From: Paenibacillus alvei DSM 29
Lineage (GTDB): Bacteria > Bacillota > Bacilli > Paenibacillales > Paenibacillaceae
Direction of reading: 5' to 3'
Length of the DNA: 64,000 bases
Assembly (NCBI RefSeq): GCF_000293805.1
Contig: NZ_AMBZ01000010.1
Coordinates: forward strand, 1 to 64,000
In this document: positions 17,161-26,481 of the stretch, piece after piece
How positions within the stretch are numbered: position 1 is the stretch's first letter
Layout: the number at the start of each line of letters is the position of its first letter
Made by a program: the position numbers and the translations under genes
The notes under the pieces: generated by a model
Databases searched by the model: none
The model's input: the letters and a program-made list of their open reading frames with translations, nothing else
What the model was told of the DNA's origin: nothing

Positions 17161-17371
17161 TTATTTCCATTTTGAAATAGAGAGAGTAGATAAAAAAGCA
17201 AGCTTCGCTCCTGTAGCGTCGTATATTGTCCCACGGACTGGAGCTACTTCGATGCGAACCTTGCCGATCTCCATCATCTGCGAGCGCAGATCATGACCTT
17301 GGATAAATTGTAAGAGTGCAAGTCTTAAAATATGAGTGTAAATATGATACACGTTACAAAAAAGAGGTTCA
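17161..17371 (-). pseudogene. N-terminal fragment of a class B penicillin-binding protein
   Basis: The minus strand encodes LALLQFIQGHDLRSQMMEIG, then VAPVRGTIYDATGAKLAF. This is the junction of membrane anchor and dimerisation domain seen at the start of class B penicillin-binding proteins (usual form R-G-x-I-Y-D-x-N-G). A stop follows after about 10 more residues, so more than 500 residues are missing. Just upstream, one extra T at the T4 run would join an anchor (MNLFFVTCIIFTLIF) to this frame. No clear ribosome site is present. It is most likely a remnant. Confidence 0.5.
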
Positions 17372-17381
17372 TGCAAGTCAA

Positions 17382-17406
17382 GAAGCGACGGCGACTTGTC
17401 GCCGCT
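17382..17406 (-). terminator. GC-rich hairpin downstream of ecsB
   Basis: CGGCGAC and GTCGCCG pair around two bases, extended by GCG/CGC across one bulge. There is only a short pyrimidine tail on the minus strand. It may end the ecsAB transcript. Confidence 0.45.
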
Positions 17407-17542
17407 TCCTCCTCAATATTCAAATCCGGATGCATCTGTATGAAGAAGCTTTCCCCTTTCTTCACTAAATAGGGGTCGATCGTTATCTAAGATGCCGTTC
17501 TAGGAACCCTTTATTTTGTAATCTATATGCTTCCTATTATAC

Positions 17543-18808
17543 TTAATCCTCGTCATCCTTGCGTGGTTTCGATCGTTTCCATCTGGTTAACGCCACGATA
17601 AGCAAGCCTGCTCCGATCATGGCCAGCTTGAATGCGACCGTTAATGGCCCGACTGCAATTGGCAGCAGCAGCACGATAGCTGCCAGCGCATGGACAACCG
17701 TACTAGCGTATAACGCCGCTTCATGGCGAGCATGATTGGGAAGCGGATATACTTCGTTCCATACATCATGACGATGAAAGGCAAAAACAGCTCCCATCTG
17801 TGTGCCAATCACGAACACAACTGCCGCATAAAGCAGCATGCTCCACTCCGTTGCATTTGTCCAAAACAAGAGCACAGCGCCAATAACGACCAGCCTCATA
17901 ATGATGCCAAGCAGTTCACTTCGTGATAATGTCTTCATGAGTAAATATCGATAAGCAAATTGCTTGTTCAGCGCAAAGCGATTTCCTATAAAATTGAGCC
18001 ATGGCCGCGCATATCGACGTTCATCTGTTGCCGGAAGATCTACGAAACCGCTCAAAAATAAATAGACTCGTCCTTCATGCGCTTTCTCCGCCTCAAAGTG
18101 TGCCTCCCAAGGAAAGCGCAAAGTTCTCCCTGTTACCAACCAGCCCATATAGGCCAAACCGCTGATTCCAATGAACAGGAGCGAAGAAGGCACACTGAGC
18201 CACAGCCAGCAAGCAGTGGCTCCCCAAGACCATAGGTAACGGATATACCTGGCAGCAATTCGAAGACGCTTGTCACTGTAATGTCGCTCTTTCCAAGCGC
18301 CGAATGCAGCTACAGCCTTAATCAGCAGCAGCAGCGCTAAGCTCAGGATGAAGCTCTTTGGATGATCCTCTGCACGGCTGTACAATGGCCATAGCACACA
18401 CCATACTGCGACAAGAAGTACTGTTCGCGGCCATAGGCTATAGCGCACACTTCTCTTCATATAGCCTGACATTTGGTGCTCAATGCGAAGCAGGAATGCA
18501 AGATCAGCAGGCCGCAGCAATGTACGATATGTTGTATACGCCACCGTAGGCGCTACCAATAACAGAGCAACCTCCTTGATCGGAAAAGAGGGCGGAATCT
18601 GTTCGATGAAGGACGCATATAATGCCGTCCCTGCCACGAGGACAAATAGCACGAGCGCCCCCAGACCGCTCTGGATGACATAACGCATATAGGGCATAAC
18701 CTTGCCCCAAAATTCTCGCTTGCGACTTGTCCATAATGCTTCCGGATGCAGCAGCGCCTCCGTCAAAGGAGTAACGGTAGTCGCCTCTTTGGTTCGAGTC
18801 TGTGTCAT
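17543..18808 (-). CDS. ecsB: ABC transporter permease EcsB
   Basis: This 421-residue polytopic membrane protein is the permease partner of EcsA. It has about ten hydrophobic spans, a polar N-terminus and a long cytosolic loop with WEAHFEAEKAHEGRVYLFLS and DERRYARPWLNFIGNRFALN, typical of EcsB. Its ATG shares bases with the TGA of ecsA, so the two are translationally coupled. In Bacillus the Ecs transporter affects secretion, competence and regulated intramembrane proteolysis by RasP. The transported substrate is thought to be peptide-like. Confidence 0.92.
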   Translation of the reverse strand: MTQTRTKEATTVTPLTEALLHPEALWTSRKREFWGKVMPYMRYVIQSGLGALVLFVLVAGTALYASFIEQIPPSFPIKEVALLLVAPTVAYTTYRTLLRPADLAFLLRIEHQMSGYMKRSVRYSLWPRTVLLVAVWCVLWPLYSRAEDHPKSFILSLALLLLIKAVAAFGAWKERHYSDKRLRIAARYIRYLWSWGATACWLWLSVPSSLLFIGISGLAYMGWLVTGRTLRFPWEAHFEAEKAHEGRVYLFLSGFVDLPATDERRYARPWLNFIGNRFALNKQFAYRYLLMKTLSRSELLGIIMRLVVIGAVLLFWTNATEWSMLLYAAVVFVIGTQMGAVFAFHRHDVWNEVYPLPNHARHEAALYASTVVHALAAIVLLLPIAVGPLTVAFKLAMIGAGLLIVALTRWKRSKPRKDDED

Positions 18809-19590
18809 CGAGGCACACCATCCACAGGGCCTGTTATACGTTCATCACTCACCCACGCATAGAATAGCTCCTCAAGCCGCTCCTCGGCCCGTGTACCGGA
18901 CTTGGCCGCATATTGATCTTGCATCTCTTGAACCGATCCTGCTCCGAGAACCCTGCCTTGATGCAGAAGTACGAATGAATCACAATAATGCTCGATCGTC
19001 GATAAAATATGTGAACTTACCAATAAGGAAGCTCCCTCGGCCTGAACCTGCTTCATATATTGCAGCAGGGAGCGAATACCGAGTGGATCCAGTCCAAGAA
19101 AAGGCTCATCGATAATATATAAGGGCGGGCGAACTGCGAATGCGCACATGAGCATCGTCTTCTGCCGCATCCCCTTCGATAAATGCTGTGCAGCCTTATC
19201 CAGATGTGCGGTCATGTGGAACAATTCCGCAAGCTCCTGCACCCGCTTCTCAAATACTCCTTGTTCGACGCCATAAGCAGTAGCCGTCCATACAAGATGC
19301 TCGCGCACGGTTAGCGCATCATAGAGGATCGGTGATTCCGGCACATAAGCGATCGCAGCCCGGTACGCTTCTGCATCCTCCGCAAGTGTTTTTCCATTTA
19401 TAGCAACGGTTCCTGCTTGCGGTTCAAGCAGACCTAATATATGCTTCATCGTCGTACTCTTTCCTGCACCGTTCAATCCAATGAGACCTACCATTTCACC
19501 AGCATTCACCTGCAAGGATATGTCATGGAGTACGGGCCTTCCTGTACTGTAGCCGCCTGTTAGACGATCAATCTTCATCAAGGGTTTCAT
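18805..19590 (-). CDS. ecsA: ABC transporter ATP-binding protein EcsA
   Basis: This 261-residue ATPase subunit has Walker A GLNGAGKST (about 37-45), the signature region HLSKGMRQKTMLMCA, Walker B PLYIIDEPFLGLDP and the switch histidine in LLVSSH. It drives the EcsB permease encoded directly after it with a 4-base overlap. It begins at ATG 19590 after a GAGGTGAAGAGGAAT-like site. The pair is transcribed away from the lipoprotein gene at 19775, which has its own terminator between. Confidence 0.93.
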   Translation of the reverse strand: MKPLMKIDRLTGGYSTGRPVLHDISLQVNAGEMVGLIGLNGAGKSTTMKHILGLLEPQAGTVAINGKTLAEDAEAYRAAIAYVPESPILYDALTVREHLVWTATAYGVEQGVFEKRVQELAELFHMTAHLDKAAQHLSKGMRQKTMLMCAFAVRPPLYIIDEPFLGLDPLGIRSLLQYMKQVQAEGASLLVSSHILSTIEHYCDSFVLLHQGRVLGAGSVQEMQDQYAAKSGTRAEERLEELFYAWVSDERITGPVDGVPR

Positions 19591-19696
19591 TCCTCTTCAC
19601 CTCACTAATTTCATTATAGCGAACAACCCGACAGGAAGCGAATGGATATCATGAACTGAAAATTAGTTGACACGGCAATCTATTAAATAAGCAAAA

Positions 19697-19722
19697 AAGC
19701 ATTCACACATGAGTGAATGCTT
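19697..19722 (-). terminator. Terminator after the first solute-binding lipoprotein gene
   Basis: AAGCATTCAC (19697-19706) pairs with GTGAATGCTT (19713-19722); a T run follows on the minus strand. Confidence 0.85.
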
Positions 19723-19774
19723 TCATTCGCTAAATCTACATTTTCCATCTCGTCATACTCTATATATAAGTTGG

Positions 19775-21199
19775 TTAGCCTCCAGATTTAGTAGACGACC
19801 CTTCCTTCTTTTCTTTGGCTAGACGCGCCTTCTCAGCCTCGCGTGCCTTCACCAACTCTGCCTGTCCCTTCGCTTCCAATTCAGCAACTGCTTCGTTTAC
19901 GGACTTCTTATTATCGATGATATCCTGCAAGGCTTTCCGCAACAATTGGCTATAAGGTTCATAAAATTCCATAGGAATATTATTGTTGTAGCGCTCTGTG
20001 TTAGATTTCGGCTTGAGCATATAGAACGGCTCCGTGCTTCTGCCGTCGATTTCTTTAAAAAATTGATTGCGGGTCGGAAGCTGTCCACTCAGCGTTCTGG
20101 AAGCGGCCTTTGCCATCTCCGTACCGTTGACAAACTTGACGAATTCCCAAGCCGCACGCTTGTTCGGAGAATCAGCGGCTATCGCATAGATTTCAGATAA
20201 AAATACATTGCCAGATTCTTCAGGCGTTGCCGGATCTACCGGTGCAGTAACAATATCCCAATCGATTTGCTTCGTTTCCTTGTCAAAGCGATAACGATCT
20301 TTTAATTGACGCGCATACCAGGTGCTCTCAACTATCATCGCTGCCTTGCCCTTCATAAAAGCATTATCCCCGACACTCATCATTCGTCCGTTCTCACCGC
20401 CGTTGTCTCGTGGCGGGATATATACCGCCTTCGACCGCACCGCATCGGTAGCAAGAGTGATTGCCTTCTTCCATCCATCTGAGTTAATGAGCAGTTTCTC
20501 ACCCTTCTGGTCTACCAATTTCAAGCCGGAGGTAGAGACAATATTGTCCATAATTCGCTCCACATCACCATATTCCTGATACAAGCCGAACACTTGATTG
20601 TCGCCTGATCCGATGCCAATAAAGCGCTTCGACAGATCAATGACCTCCTGCCAGCTCATCTTGTTGCGCGGCGGCTCAATATTGTGCTCCTTGAATAGTG
20701 CTCGATTATAGTACAGTACATTTGTATAGAAATAAGGTGCAAGGCCATACAAGGTACCGTTCCCTTTGGCCCGAATCATATCAACAAGACCAGGCATATA
20801 GCCTTCCAAATCAAACTTTTCCTGAGCAATGATCTCTTCTAAGTTGTACAATTTTCCGTCTTTTGCATAGGTTTCGAATGAGGAATCATCCAAGAATAAG
20901 ACATCCGGCTTATGCTTTTCAAGGAATTTTTTCATTTCAGCTTCATAATCAAACGGCTCGCCATCCTTGCGATTCGCGTACATCTCCTCTGAGCTTACCA
21001 CCTCAAATTCGATATCTGGGAACTTTACATTAAAATAGTTGCCATACTGTTGATAGAAGGATTCCTCGCTATAGTAGAGTACCTTAATTTTCCCTTTCCC
21101 TTCCTCAAGCTGTTCCAGTACCGGCTTCTCTCCGAGACATCCGCTTAACATAGAAGTAATCGTTAGTAGTAATATGACGAGCTTCGATTTCGTCCACAC
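19775..21199 (-). CDS. Family 1 extracellular solute-binding lipoprotein, paralog 1
   Basis: The likely start is GTG 21199, 6 bases behind GGGGAG; a longer frame to ATG 21226 would put extra residues before the signal. The lipobox LSGC gives a lipid-anchored receptor. The body has the solute-binding layout (GKIKVLYYSEESFYQQYGNY, GLAPYFYTNVLYYNRALF, KRAAWEFVKFVNG) used by ABC sugar importers. About 475 residues. It is the last of three close tandem paralogs (19775, 21405, 22985), each with its own ribosome site and the first two with terminators. No permease or ATPase gene is near, so it must share components encoded elsewhere or act as a sensor. Confidence 0.88.
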   Translation of the reverse strand: MWTKSKLVILLLTITSMLSGCLGEKPVLEQLEEGKGKIKVLYYSEESFYQQYGNYFNVKFPDIEFEVVSSEEMYANRKDGEPFDYEAEMKKFLEKHKPDVLFLDDSSFETYAKDGKLYNLEEIIAQEKFDLEGYMPGLVDMIRAKGNGTLYGLAPYFYTNVLYYNRALFKEHNIEPPRNKMSWQEVIDLSKRFIGIGSGDNQVFGLYQEYGDVERIMDNIVSTSGLKLVDQKGEKLLINSDGWKKAITLATDAVRSKAVYIPPRDNGGENGRMMSVGDNAFMKGKAAMIVESTWYARQLKDRYRFDKETKQIDWDIVTAPVDPATPEESGNVFLSEIYAIAADSPNKRAAWEFVKFVNGTEMAKAASRTLSGQLPTRNQFFKEIDGRSTEPFYMLKPKSNTERYNNNIPMEFYEPYSQLLRKALQDIIDNKKSVNEAVAELEAKGQAELVKAREAEKARLAKEKKEGSSTKSGG

Positions 21200-21347
21200 A
21201 CACAACTCCCCTTCCTGTTTTTCCAAATATCAACAACAAGTATATAGACAAATTTTCCATATTACAACCAAATAATTATCATCCTACTAAAAAATCGTAT
21301 ATTTCTTCTCTCTGTCTCTATTCCAGCATGCATCTACTAACAAAAAA

Positions 21348-21375
21348 ATCCGCCATAAAAGGTTTTATGACGGAT
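21348..21375 (-). terminator. Terminator after the second solute-binding lipoprotein gene
   Basis: ATCCGCCATAAAA (21348-21360) pairs with TTTTATGACGGAT (21363-21375); seven T follow on the minus strand. Confidence 0.88.
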
Positions 21376-21404
21376 TCTTCATATATCTTCAGTTCAATGC
21401 CTGT

Positions 21405-22793
21405 TTATTTTTTATCCTTTGATTTGGCCTTTTGCTCTTGATGCGCTTTATCCAACAATTGTTGACCCTTCGCTTCCAGCTCAGCCACAGCTTCTTCTAC
21501 CGTTTTCTTATTATCGACGATCGCCTTTAGCGACTCTTCTACTAATGGATTGAAGTTCTTATTGAAGGTGTCTGGAACATTATAGTTCCCCCAAAATCCA
21601 GAATAGGATGTGCCCAATTTAGGTTTCAGTAAGAAGAATGGCTCGGTACTGCGGCCTTCGATTTCTTTGAAATAGTCCTTTCGTGTAGGAATTCGGCCGC
21701 TCACTGTACGTCCCGCAGCCTTCGCTATTTCAGGTCCGTTCACGAACTTGACGAATTCCCAAGCTGCCCGCTTATTTGGGGAATCCGCAGCGATCGCATA
21801 GATATCGGTTAAGTTCACATCGCTCGATTCATCAGGACTTGAAGGATCGATTGGCGCCGTTACGATATCCCAATTAATTTCCTTAAACTTCTTGTCATAA
21901 AGAGGGCGGTTTTTGATTTGCTGTGCAAACCAAGTCCCCTCTATTACCATTGCCGCCTTGCCCTGATAGAATGCTTCACCCCATCCAGTTTGACTCTCTT
22001 CGGGAGATGGAATGGCTATCGATTTGTCCCGCACGGCATCCGTCGCCATTTTAATTGCCTTTTTCCACCCATCCGAATTAATAAGCAGCTTTTCGCCCTT
22101 CGTATCGAACAAATTCAATCCAGCAGATGAGGCGATATTATTAACGATAAACTGAACATCTCCATAGGACTTATAAAATCCATAGATCTTATTGTCTCCT
22201 GAGCCAATACCAGTGAAGCGCTTCGATAAATCAATGACTTCCTGCCAGCTCATCTTATTGCGCGGCGGCTCGATATTATGCTCCTTGAATAAATCTCGGT
22301 TATAGTACATCACATCCGTATAGAAGGCCGGCGCTAATCCATATAAAGTGCCGTTCCCTTTAGACCGAAGCAAATCAACAAGCCCCGGCATATAGCCTTC
22401 CAGATCAAATTTTTCTTGGCTAATAATTTGATCCAGGCCATACAGCTTGCCATTTTGCGCAAATTTCTCAAACTGCTTCCCATTTAACATCATCACATCA
22501 GGCTTATTTTTCTCTATAAATTTCTCTAATTCTGCATCAAAATCGAATGATTCGCCTTCTCCTTGCTTCGCCGCCAGCTCTTTATAGCTGATAACTTCAA
22601 ATTCGATATCCGGATATTTAATATTAAAATAATTGCCATAATCACTATAGAAAGATTCCTCACTATAATGAATAACCTTAATTTTTCCTTTTCCCTCTTC
22701 CAATTGATCCAATACCGGCTTCTCCCCAAGACAGCCGCTCATTAAGGCAACTACCGCAAGCAACAGCACGCCTATTTTCCACTTTGACGCCAA
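21405..22793 (-). CDS. Family 1 extracellular solute-binding lipoprotein, paralog 2
   Basis: TTG 22793 lies behind AAGGGGAG. The 462-residue product has a signal peptide with lipobox MSGC (about residue 21) and the solute-binding plan. Long stretches match both neighbours: GKIKVIHYSEESFYSDYGNY, NIEPPRNKMSWQEVIDLSKR, SPNKRAAWEFVKFVNG, GRSTEPFFLLKP. It differs mainly around ELAAKQGEGESFDFDAELEK and the segment before NVPDTFNKNFNP, regions that could tune ligand choice. It is the middle copy of the tandem triplet and closest to paralog 1. Confidence 0.9.
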   Translation of the reverse strand: MASKWKIGVLLLAVVALMSGCLGEKPVLDQLEEGKGKIKVIHYSEESFYSDYGNYFNIKYPDIEFEVISYKELAAKQGEGESFDFDAELEKFIEKNKPDVMMLNGKQFEKFAQNGKLYGLDQIISQEKFDLEGYMPGLVDLLRSKGNGTLYGLAPAFYTDVMYYNRDLFKEHNIEPPRNKMSWQEVIDLSKRFTGIGSGDNKIYGFYKSYGDVQFIVNNIASSAGLNLFDTKGEKLLINSDGWKKAIKMATDAVRDKSIAIPSPEESQTGWGEAFYQGKAAMVIEGTWFAQQIKNRPLYDKKFKEINWDIVTAPIDPSSPDESSDVNLTDIYAIAADSPNKRAAWEFVKFVNGPEIAKAAGRTVSGRIPTRKDYFKEIEGRSTEPFFLLKPKLGTSYSGFWGNYNVPDTFNKNFNPLVEESLKAIVDNKKTVEEAVAELEAKGQQLLDKAHQEQKAKSKDKK

Positions 22794-22984
22794 TTCTTTC
22801 TCCCCTTCCGCTTTTTGTACATTTCATAGATTGAGTATATTTGTGTGTGTACATTTACTCATATATTATGACGCCACAGCCCAGTATTTGGTTTCCGCTA
22901 TTGTACATTTATTTTTAAAATTCACCGTATACTATGAAATCTATGAATAATTCTCTTCTTTCTCCTATTTAAAATTTCCGTTTT

Positions 22985-24361
22985 CTACTTCTTTGCATCC
23001 ACGTTTTCTTTCGCGCTTTCAGCCTCTTTTTTCTTTATCTCCTCAGCATGCGTCTTGTTCAGCAGTAGCTGCCCCTTCGCATCCAACTCATTGACGGCTT
23101 CCTCCGGTGTTATCTCGTGCTGCATGACCGCCTGCAAAGATTTGTCCAACAACTCATTGAATGGTGAGTAAAAGTCTTCCGGTACATGCTTATTGCCGTA
23201 TCCCACCCAAAATCCCCAGCTTCCTTCAGGAGGCGAAGACTCCGTAGAGAGCCTTGGCTTCAACATATAGAATGGTTCCGTGCTTCGTCCTTCCAATTGT
23301 TTGAAAAATTGATGCCGCGTCGGCAGAGTGGATATCGGATTGCGGGAAGCAACCTTCTCCATGCTCAGCCCATTAACGAATTGGACAAATTCCCACGCAG
23401 CCCGCTTGTTGGTGGAGTCTGCCATTATCGCGTACATTTTTGTCAATCTGACCTTTGAAGACTCGTCGGGTCTTTTTAAATCGACTGGTACCGTAACCAT
23501 GTCCCAATTCATCGTGCTCAATGTTTTATTGTGCAGAGGGGCACGCTGCAGTTCCTTCGCGAACCAAGGGCCATCCATAATCATGGCCGCCTTTCCCATG
23601 AGAAACAGGTTGTTCATCCCCTCTACTTGTCCGGGCGGGTAATTTCTCACCGCATCCGTTGCCATCTGCATGGCCTGCTCCCAACCATCCGATCGAATGC
23701 GCAGCTTCTCTCCCTTCGCATCAAAGACTTGAAGGGATAAAGTATTTGCGATATTAATCAATAAGCTGGAGGGACTTTGATATAATCCATAGATTTCATT
23801 GTCCCCCGTTCTCATCCCATCAAAGCGCTTGGATAAAGCCAATATTTCCTGCCAGCTCATCTGATTGCGCGGCAGCTCTATGTTGTACGCTTGGAATAAG
23901 TCGCGATTGTAATAGATCACTTCGTTATAAAAATAGGGAGTCAGCCCGTACAGTTTCCCTCTGCCTTTCGTGCGGATCATATCTATCAAGCCCGGCATGT
24001 AGCCTTCCAAATCGAATTTTTCCTGTGCAATAATATCATCCAGCGCATACAGCTTTCCTTGCTGCGCATACGTTTCGAACATGTGCTCACTTAGCAGCAC
24101 GACGTCTGGCTTCTGCTTGTCCAACAGCTCTTCCATATCGGTTTCAGCAGTGCTGATGACCTCAACCTCAATATCCGGGAATTTGATATTAAAATAATTT
24201 CCGTAATCTCTGTAGAACGATTTTTCACTGTAATAGGTTACTTTTAGCTTTCCCTTGCCCTCGTCCAATGGCTCCAATACCTGCTTTTCCCCAAAGCACC
24301 CCGTTAATACAGACATCATACCCAGCAACAGTATGCTCGTCTTCCATCTCCTACTCACCAT
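22985..24361 (-). CDS. Family 1 extracellular solute-binding lipoprotein, paralog 3
   Basis: ATG 24361 lies behind GGGAGGAG. The 458-residue product has lipobox LTGC, the GKGKLKVTYYSEKSFYRDYG opening and the KRAAWEFVQFVNG, GRSTEPFYMLKP blocks of its two neighbours. It is the most diverged of the three (for example it lacks the acidic insert before EELLDKQKPD). The C-terminus is Lys/Glu-rich and polar, as in the other two. No transporter subunits are adjacent. Confidence 0.9.
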   Translation of the reverse strand: MVSRRWKTSILLLGMMSVLTGCFGEKQVLEPLDEGKGKLKVTYYSEKSFYRDYGNYFNIKFPDIEVEVISTAETDMEELLDKQKPDVVLLSEHMFETYAQQGKLYALDDIIAQEKFDLEGYMPGLIDMIRTKGRGKLYGLTPYFYNEVIYYNRDLFQAYNIELPRNQMSWQEILALSKRFDGMRTGDNEIYGLYQSPSSLLINIANTLSLQVFDAKGEKLRIRSDGWEQAMQMATDAVRNYPPGQVEGMNNLFLMGKAAMIMDGPWFAKELQRAPLHNKTLSTMNWDMVTVPVDLKRPDESSKVRLTKMYAIMADSTNKRAAWEFVQFVNGLSMEKVASRNPISTLPTRHQFFKQLEGRSTEPFYMLKPRLSTESSPPEGSWGFWVGYGNKHVPEDFYSPFNELLDKSLQAVMQHEITPEEAVNELDAKGQLLLNKTHAEEIKKKEAESAKENVDAKK

Positions 24362-24579
24362 CCATTTCTCCTCCCTTTCAGCTTCTCATTTGCGTAAAAC
24401 ACTGAAATCTATGTACACAAATATAGTTCTCTACTAAAGTAGATGGAAAATTCAGCTCTTAGGTTCATAGGATTCGAAAATCCATTTCATTTTTCTGTTT
24501 GCAGAATGTACATGAGAGGAGATCAAATTGCTTTCCGTATAAATAGTCATGCCTCTAACCGATGAGTGAAAAAGAAAAA

Positions 24580-24606
24580 CCGCTGTAGATGCATCATCTA
24601 CAGCGG
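24580..24606 (-). terminator. Terminator of the helicase gene
   Basis: CCGCTGTAGATG and its complement ending at 24606 form a stem of about 12 pairs; five T follow on the minus strand. Confidence 0.88.
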
Positions 24607-24634
24607 CCTAATAACCAGCTCGCATTTATTCAAC

Positions 24635-25927
24635 TTAACGACGCTTCTGCTTCTCTTTCAACCACTTCGGCGCGCCTTTATCTTTATCCTTGCCAGAACG
24701 CTTGTCCCGTGACTGAGAACGAGCCCCCGCCGATGACTTGCCGAACGGCTGCTTGGAAGCTGGCTTCGTCTTCGGACGACGGTCTGCATCATTCGAATCG
24801 ATAATGCGGCCATCATAGTAACTGCGCTCATGGATGACAATCTCAAGCTCGCGCTCGAACTTTTTCATAATGAACTGCTCGCGAGGAGAGATCAGATTGA
24901 CAGATACGCCTTGACGTCCCATTCGACCCGTACGCCCTGCACGATGCACATAGTGCTCGGCATTCAATGCAGGCTGAGCGCTGAAGACGAATGGCAAATC
25001 AGGTATATCCAATCCCCGCGCAGCTACATCGGTTGCCAACAGCAACTGGAAGTGACCTTCACGGAAGCGTTTAAGGACATTAACCCGCTCCTGCTTCGGG
25101 GCATCGCCATACAACGAGGCGACTGACAAATGGGCATAGCTTAACTTCTGTTCCCATTCTGCAATTTCAGCAGAGTCATTGATGAACACGATCGCCTGCT
25201 TCGGATTCCAATGCCGAACGAGGCGTCTCAGCATATCAATCTTGTCCCGCTCCTCGCAAACGAACACAAGGTGCTCAATCGTATCAGCTATTCGCTTCTC
25301 CGGCTCAATACCGATGTTTACCGGGTCTTGCATCCAGCGCTCTGCAAGCGCCTTTACTTCTTCAGGCAATGTGGCGGAGAAGAATAAAAGCTGGCGATCA
25401 CGCAGCGCGCTGCGCATAATATAATCCGTATCGCCTGCACCGCCCTTCTGCAGCACATGATCGACCTCGTCTACAACGATGGTGCGCACTTCGTGCATCT
25501 TTAGCTTGCGCATCTCTATCAGCTCACGGATTCGGCCCGGTGTGCCGATGACGAGCTGCGGGTGCAGCTTCAGCTTCTCTACCTGCCGCTTCAGTGCCGC
25601 GCCGCCGATTATCGCTGCAATCTGAATGCTGCTGCCCTCGCTGTAATATTCCGCTTCACGCACAATCTGCATCGCAAGCTCTTGTGTAGGCGCTACAATC
25701 ACAGCCTGCGTTGTCCGCTCATTATGCTGTATGCGTGTTAGCACAGGGAGCAAATAGGCAATCGTCTTTCCCGTGCCCGTTTGCGATTGCGCAAGCACGT
25801 CGCGCCCTTCCAGTGCAGCAGGAATAGCAGCTAACTGAACCGGCGAAGGTTCCGTAATATGTCTGGCTTGCAGCCGCAGCTTCAGCTCTTCACGTATTGA
25901 AAATGATTCAAAGGTAGCACTCAACAT
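24635..25927 (-). CDS. DEAD-box RNA helicase with DEVD box
   Basis: This 430-residue ATP-dependent RNA helicase has the full motif set in order: a Q-motif region EPSPVQLAAIPAALEGRDVL, motif I AQSQTGTGKT, Ia PTQELA, Ib GTPGR, motif II VDEVD (valine replaces the alanine of DEAD), motif III SAT, IV to V IVFINDS and ATDVAARGLDIP, and motif VI HRAGRTGRMG. The tail after about residue 370 is basic and disordered (RPKTKPASKQPFGKSSAG, KDKDKGAPKWLKEKQKRR), typical for unspecific RNA contacts. It probably acts in ribosome assembly, RNA decay or cold growth. It is a single gene with its own terminator. Confidence 0.92.
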   Translation of the reverse strand: MLSATFESFSIREELKLRLQARHITEPSPVQLAAIPAALEGRDVLAQSQTGTGKTIAYLLPVLTRIQHNERTTQAVIVAPTQELAMQIVREAEYYSEGSSIQIAAIIGGAALKRQVEKLKLHPQLVIGTPGRIRELIEMRKLKMHEVRTIVVDEVDHVLQKGGAGDTDYIMRSALRDRQLLFFSATLPEEVKALAERWMQDPVNIGIEPEKRIADTIEHLVFVCEERDKIDMLRRLVRHWNPKQAIVFINDSAEIAEWEQKLSYAHLSVASLYGDAPKQERVNVLKRFREGHFQLLLATDVAARGLDIPDLPFVFSAQPALNAEHYVHRAGRTGRMGRQGVSVNLISPREQFIMKKFERELEIVIHERSYYDGRIIDSNDADRRPKTKPASKQPFGKSSAGARSQSRDKRSGKDKDKGAPKWLKEKQKRR

Positions 25928-26097
25928 GTATCGTTCCTCTCTATGGAAAGCGGTTCATATCCACTGAACATGAACATACCTTCCCTTTGTTCGCTGTACC
26001 CATTATATCGAAAAGAAGTCTCCGCTCCAACTTTCCAACTTCTGCTCATTATGATAGCCTAATCATACACACCTATAAAGTGAGGAGGTTGCTGCAA

Positions 26098-26355
26098 ATG
26101 AATGACAACATGACCGCTTTATTCGACGCGCTCGTCGAAAAATATGCAGAGCTGTTGACTGGACACTCCGACCCAGCCACAGTTGAAAAGGTGAAGATGT
26201 GGGCGCTCTATAATCAAATGCATAAAACAATGCCCAACTTGACCCGCCATTGGAACAATGCGAATCCGGAAGGCAAAGCAGGAGTTCGCGCACTATTTGA
26301 GGAAATTAAGCAAATGAATGAAGCGCACCGTGCCGATGGAGGCAATCAACAATAA
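26098..26355 (+). CDS. DUF2573 family protein (YusU-like)
   Basis: ATG 26098 lies behind GAGGAGG; an in-frame extension to 25987 has no ribosome site. The 85-residue soluble helical protein (FDALVEKYAELLTGHSD, EKVKMWALYNQMHKTMPNL, RHWNNANPEGK, EEIKQMNEAH) matches my recollection of the Bacillus YusU/DUF2573 pattern. No function is known for the family. It stands alone between two minus-strand genes and runs towards the oxidoreductase gene, with a shared terminator hairpin between. Confidence 0.72.
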   Translation: MNDNMTALFDALVEKYAELLTGHSDPATVEKVKMWALYNQMHKTMPNLTRHWNNANPEGKAGVRALFEEIKQMNEAHRADGGNQQ

Positions 26356-26390
26356 TCTTCACAGCTCAATAGGTATCGCTCAAGCACAAA

Positions 26391-26437
26391 AAAAGTCCGC
26401 TATCTCCCGATCTCAATACGAACAGGAGAAGCGGACT
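26391..26437 (-). terminator. Terminator between convergent genes
   Basis: AGTCCGCT (26394-26401) pairs with AGCGGACT (26430-26437), extended by CTCC/GGAG. The T run is on the minus strand, for the oxidoreductase gene. Confidence 0.8.
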
Positions 26438-26481
26438 TCGCCATTTCAACCATCATACAGCGCCACCAATGGTTACCTATC

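Noticed and set aside
16895-17296. 133-residue plus-strand open frame
   Set aside because: It overlaps the zinc-ribbon gene start and the PBP fragment on the other strand, and its composition is not protein-like.
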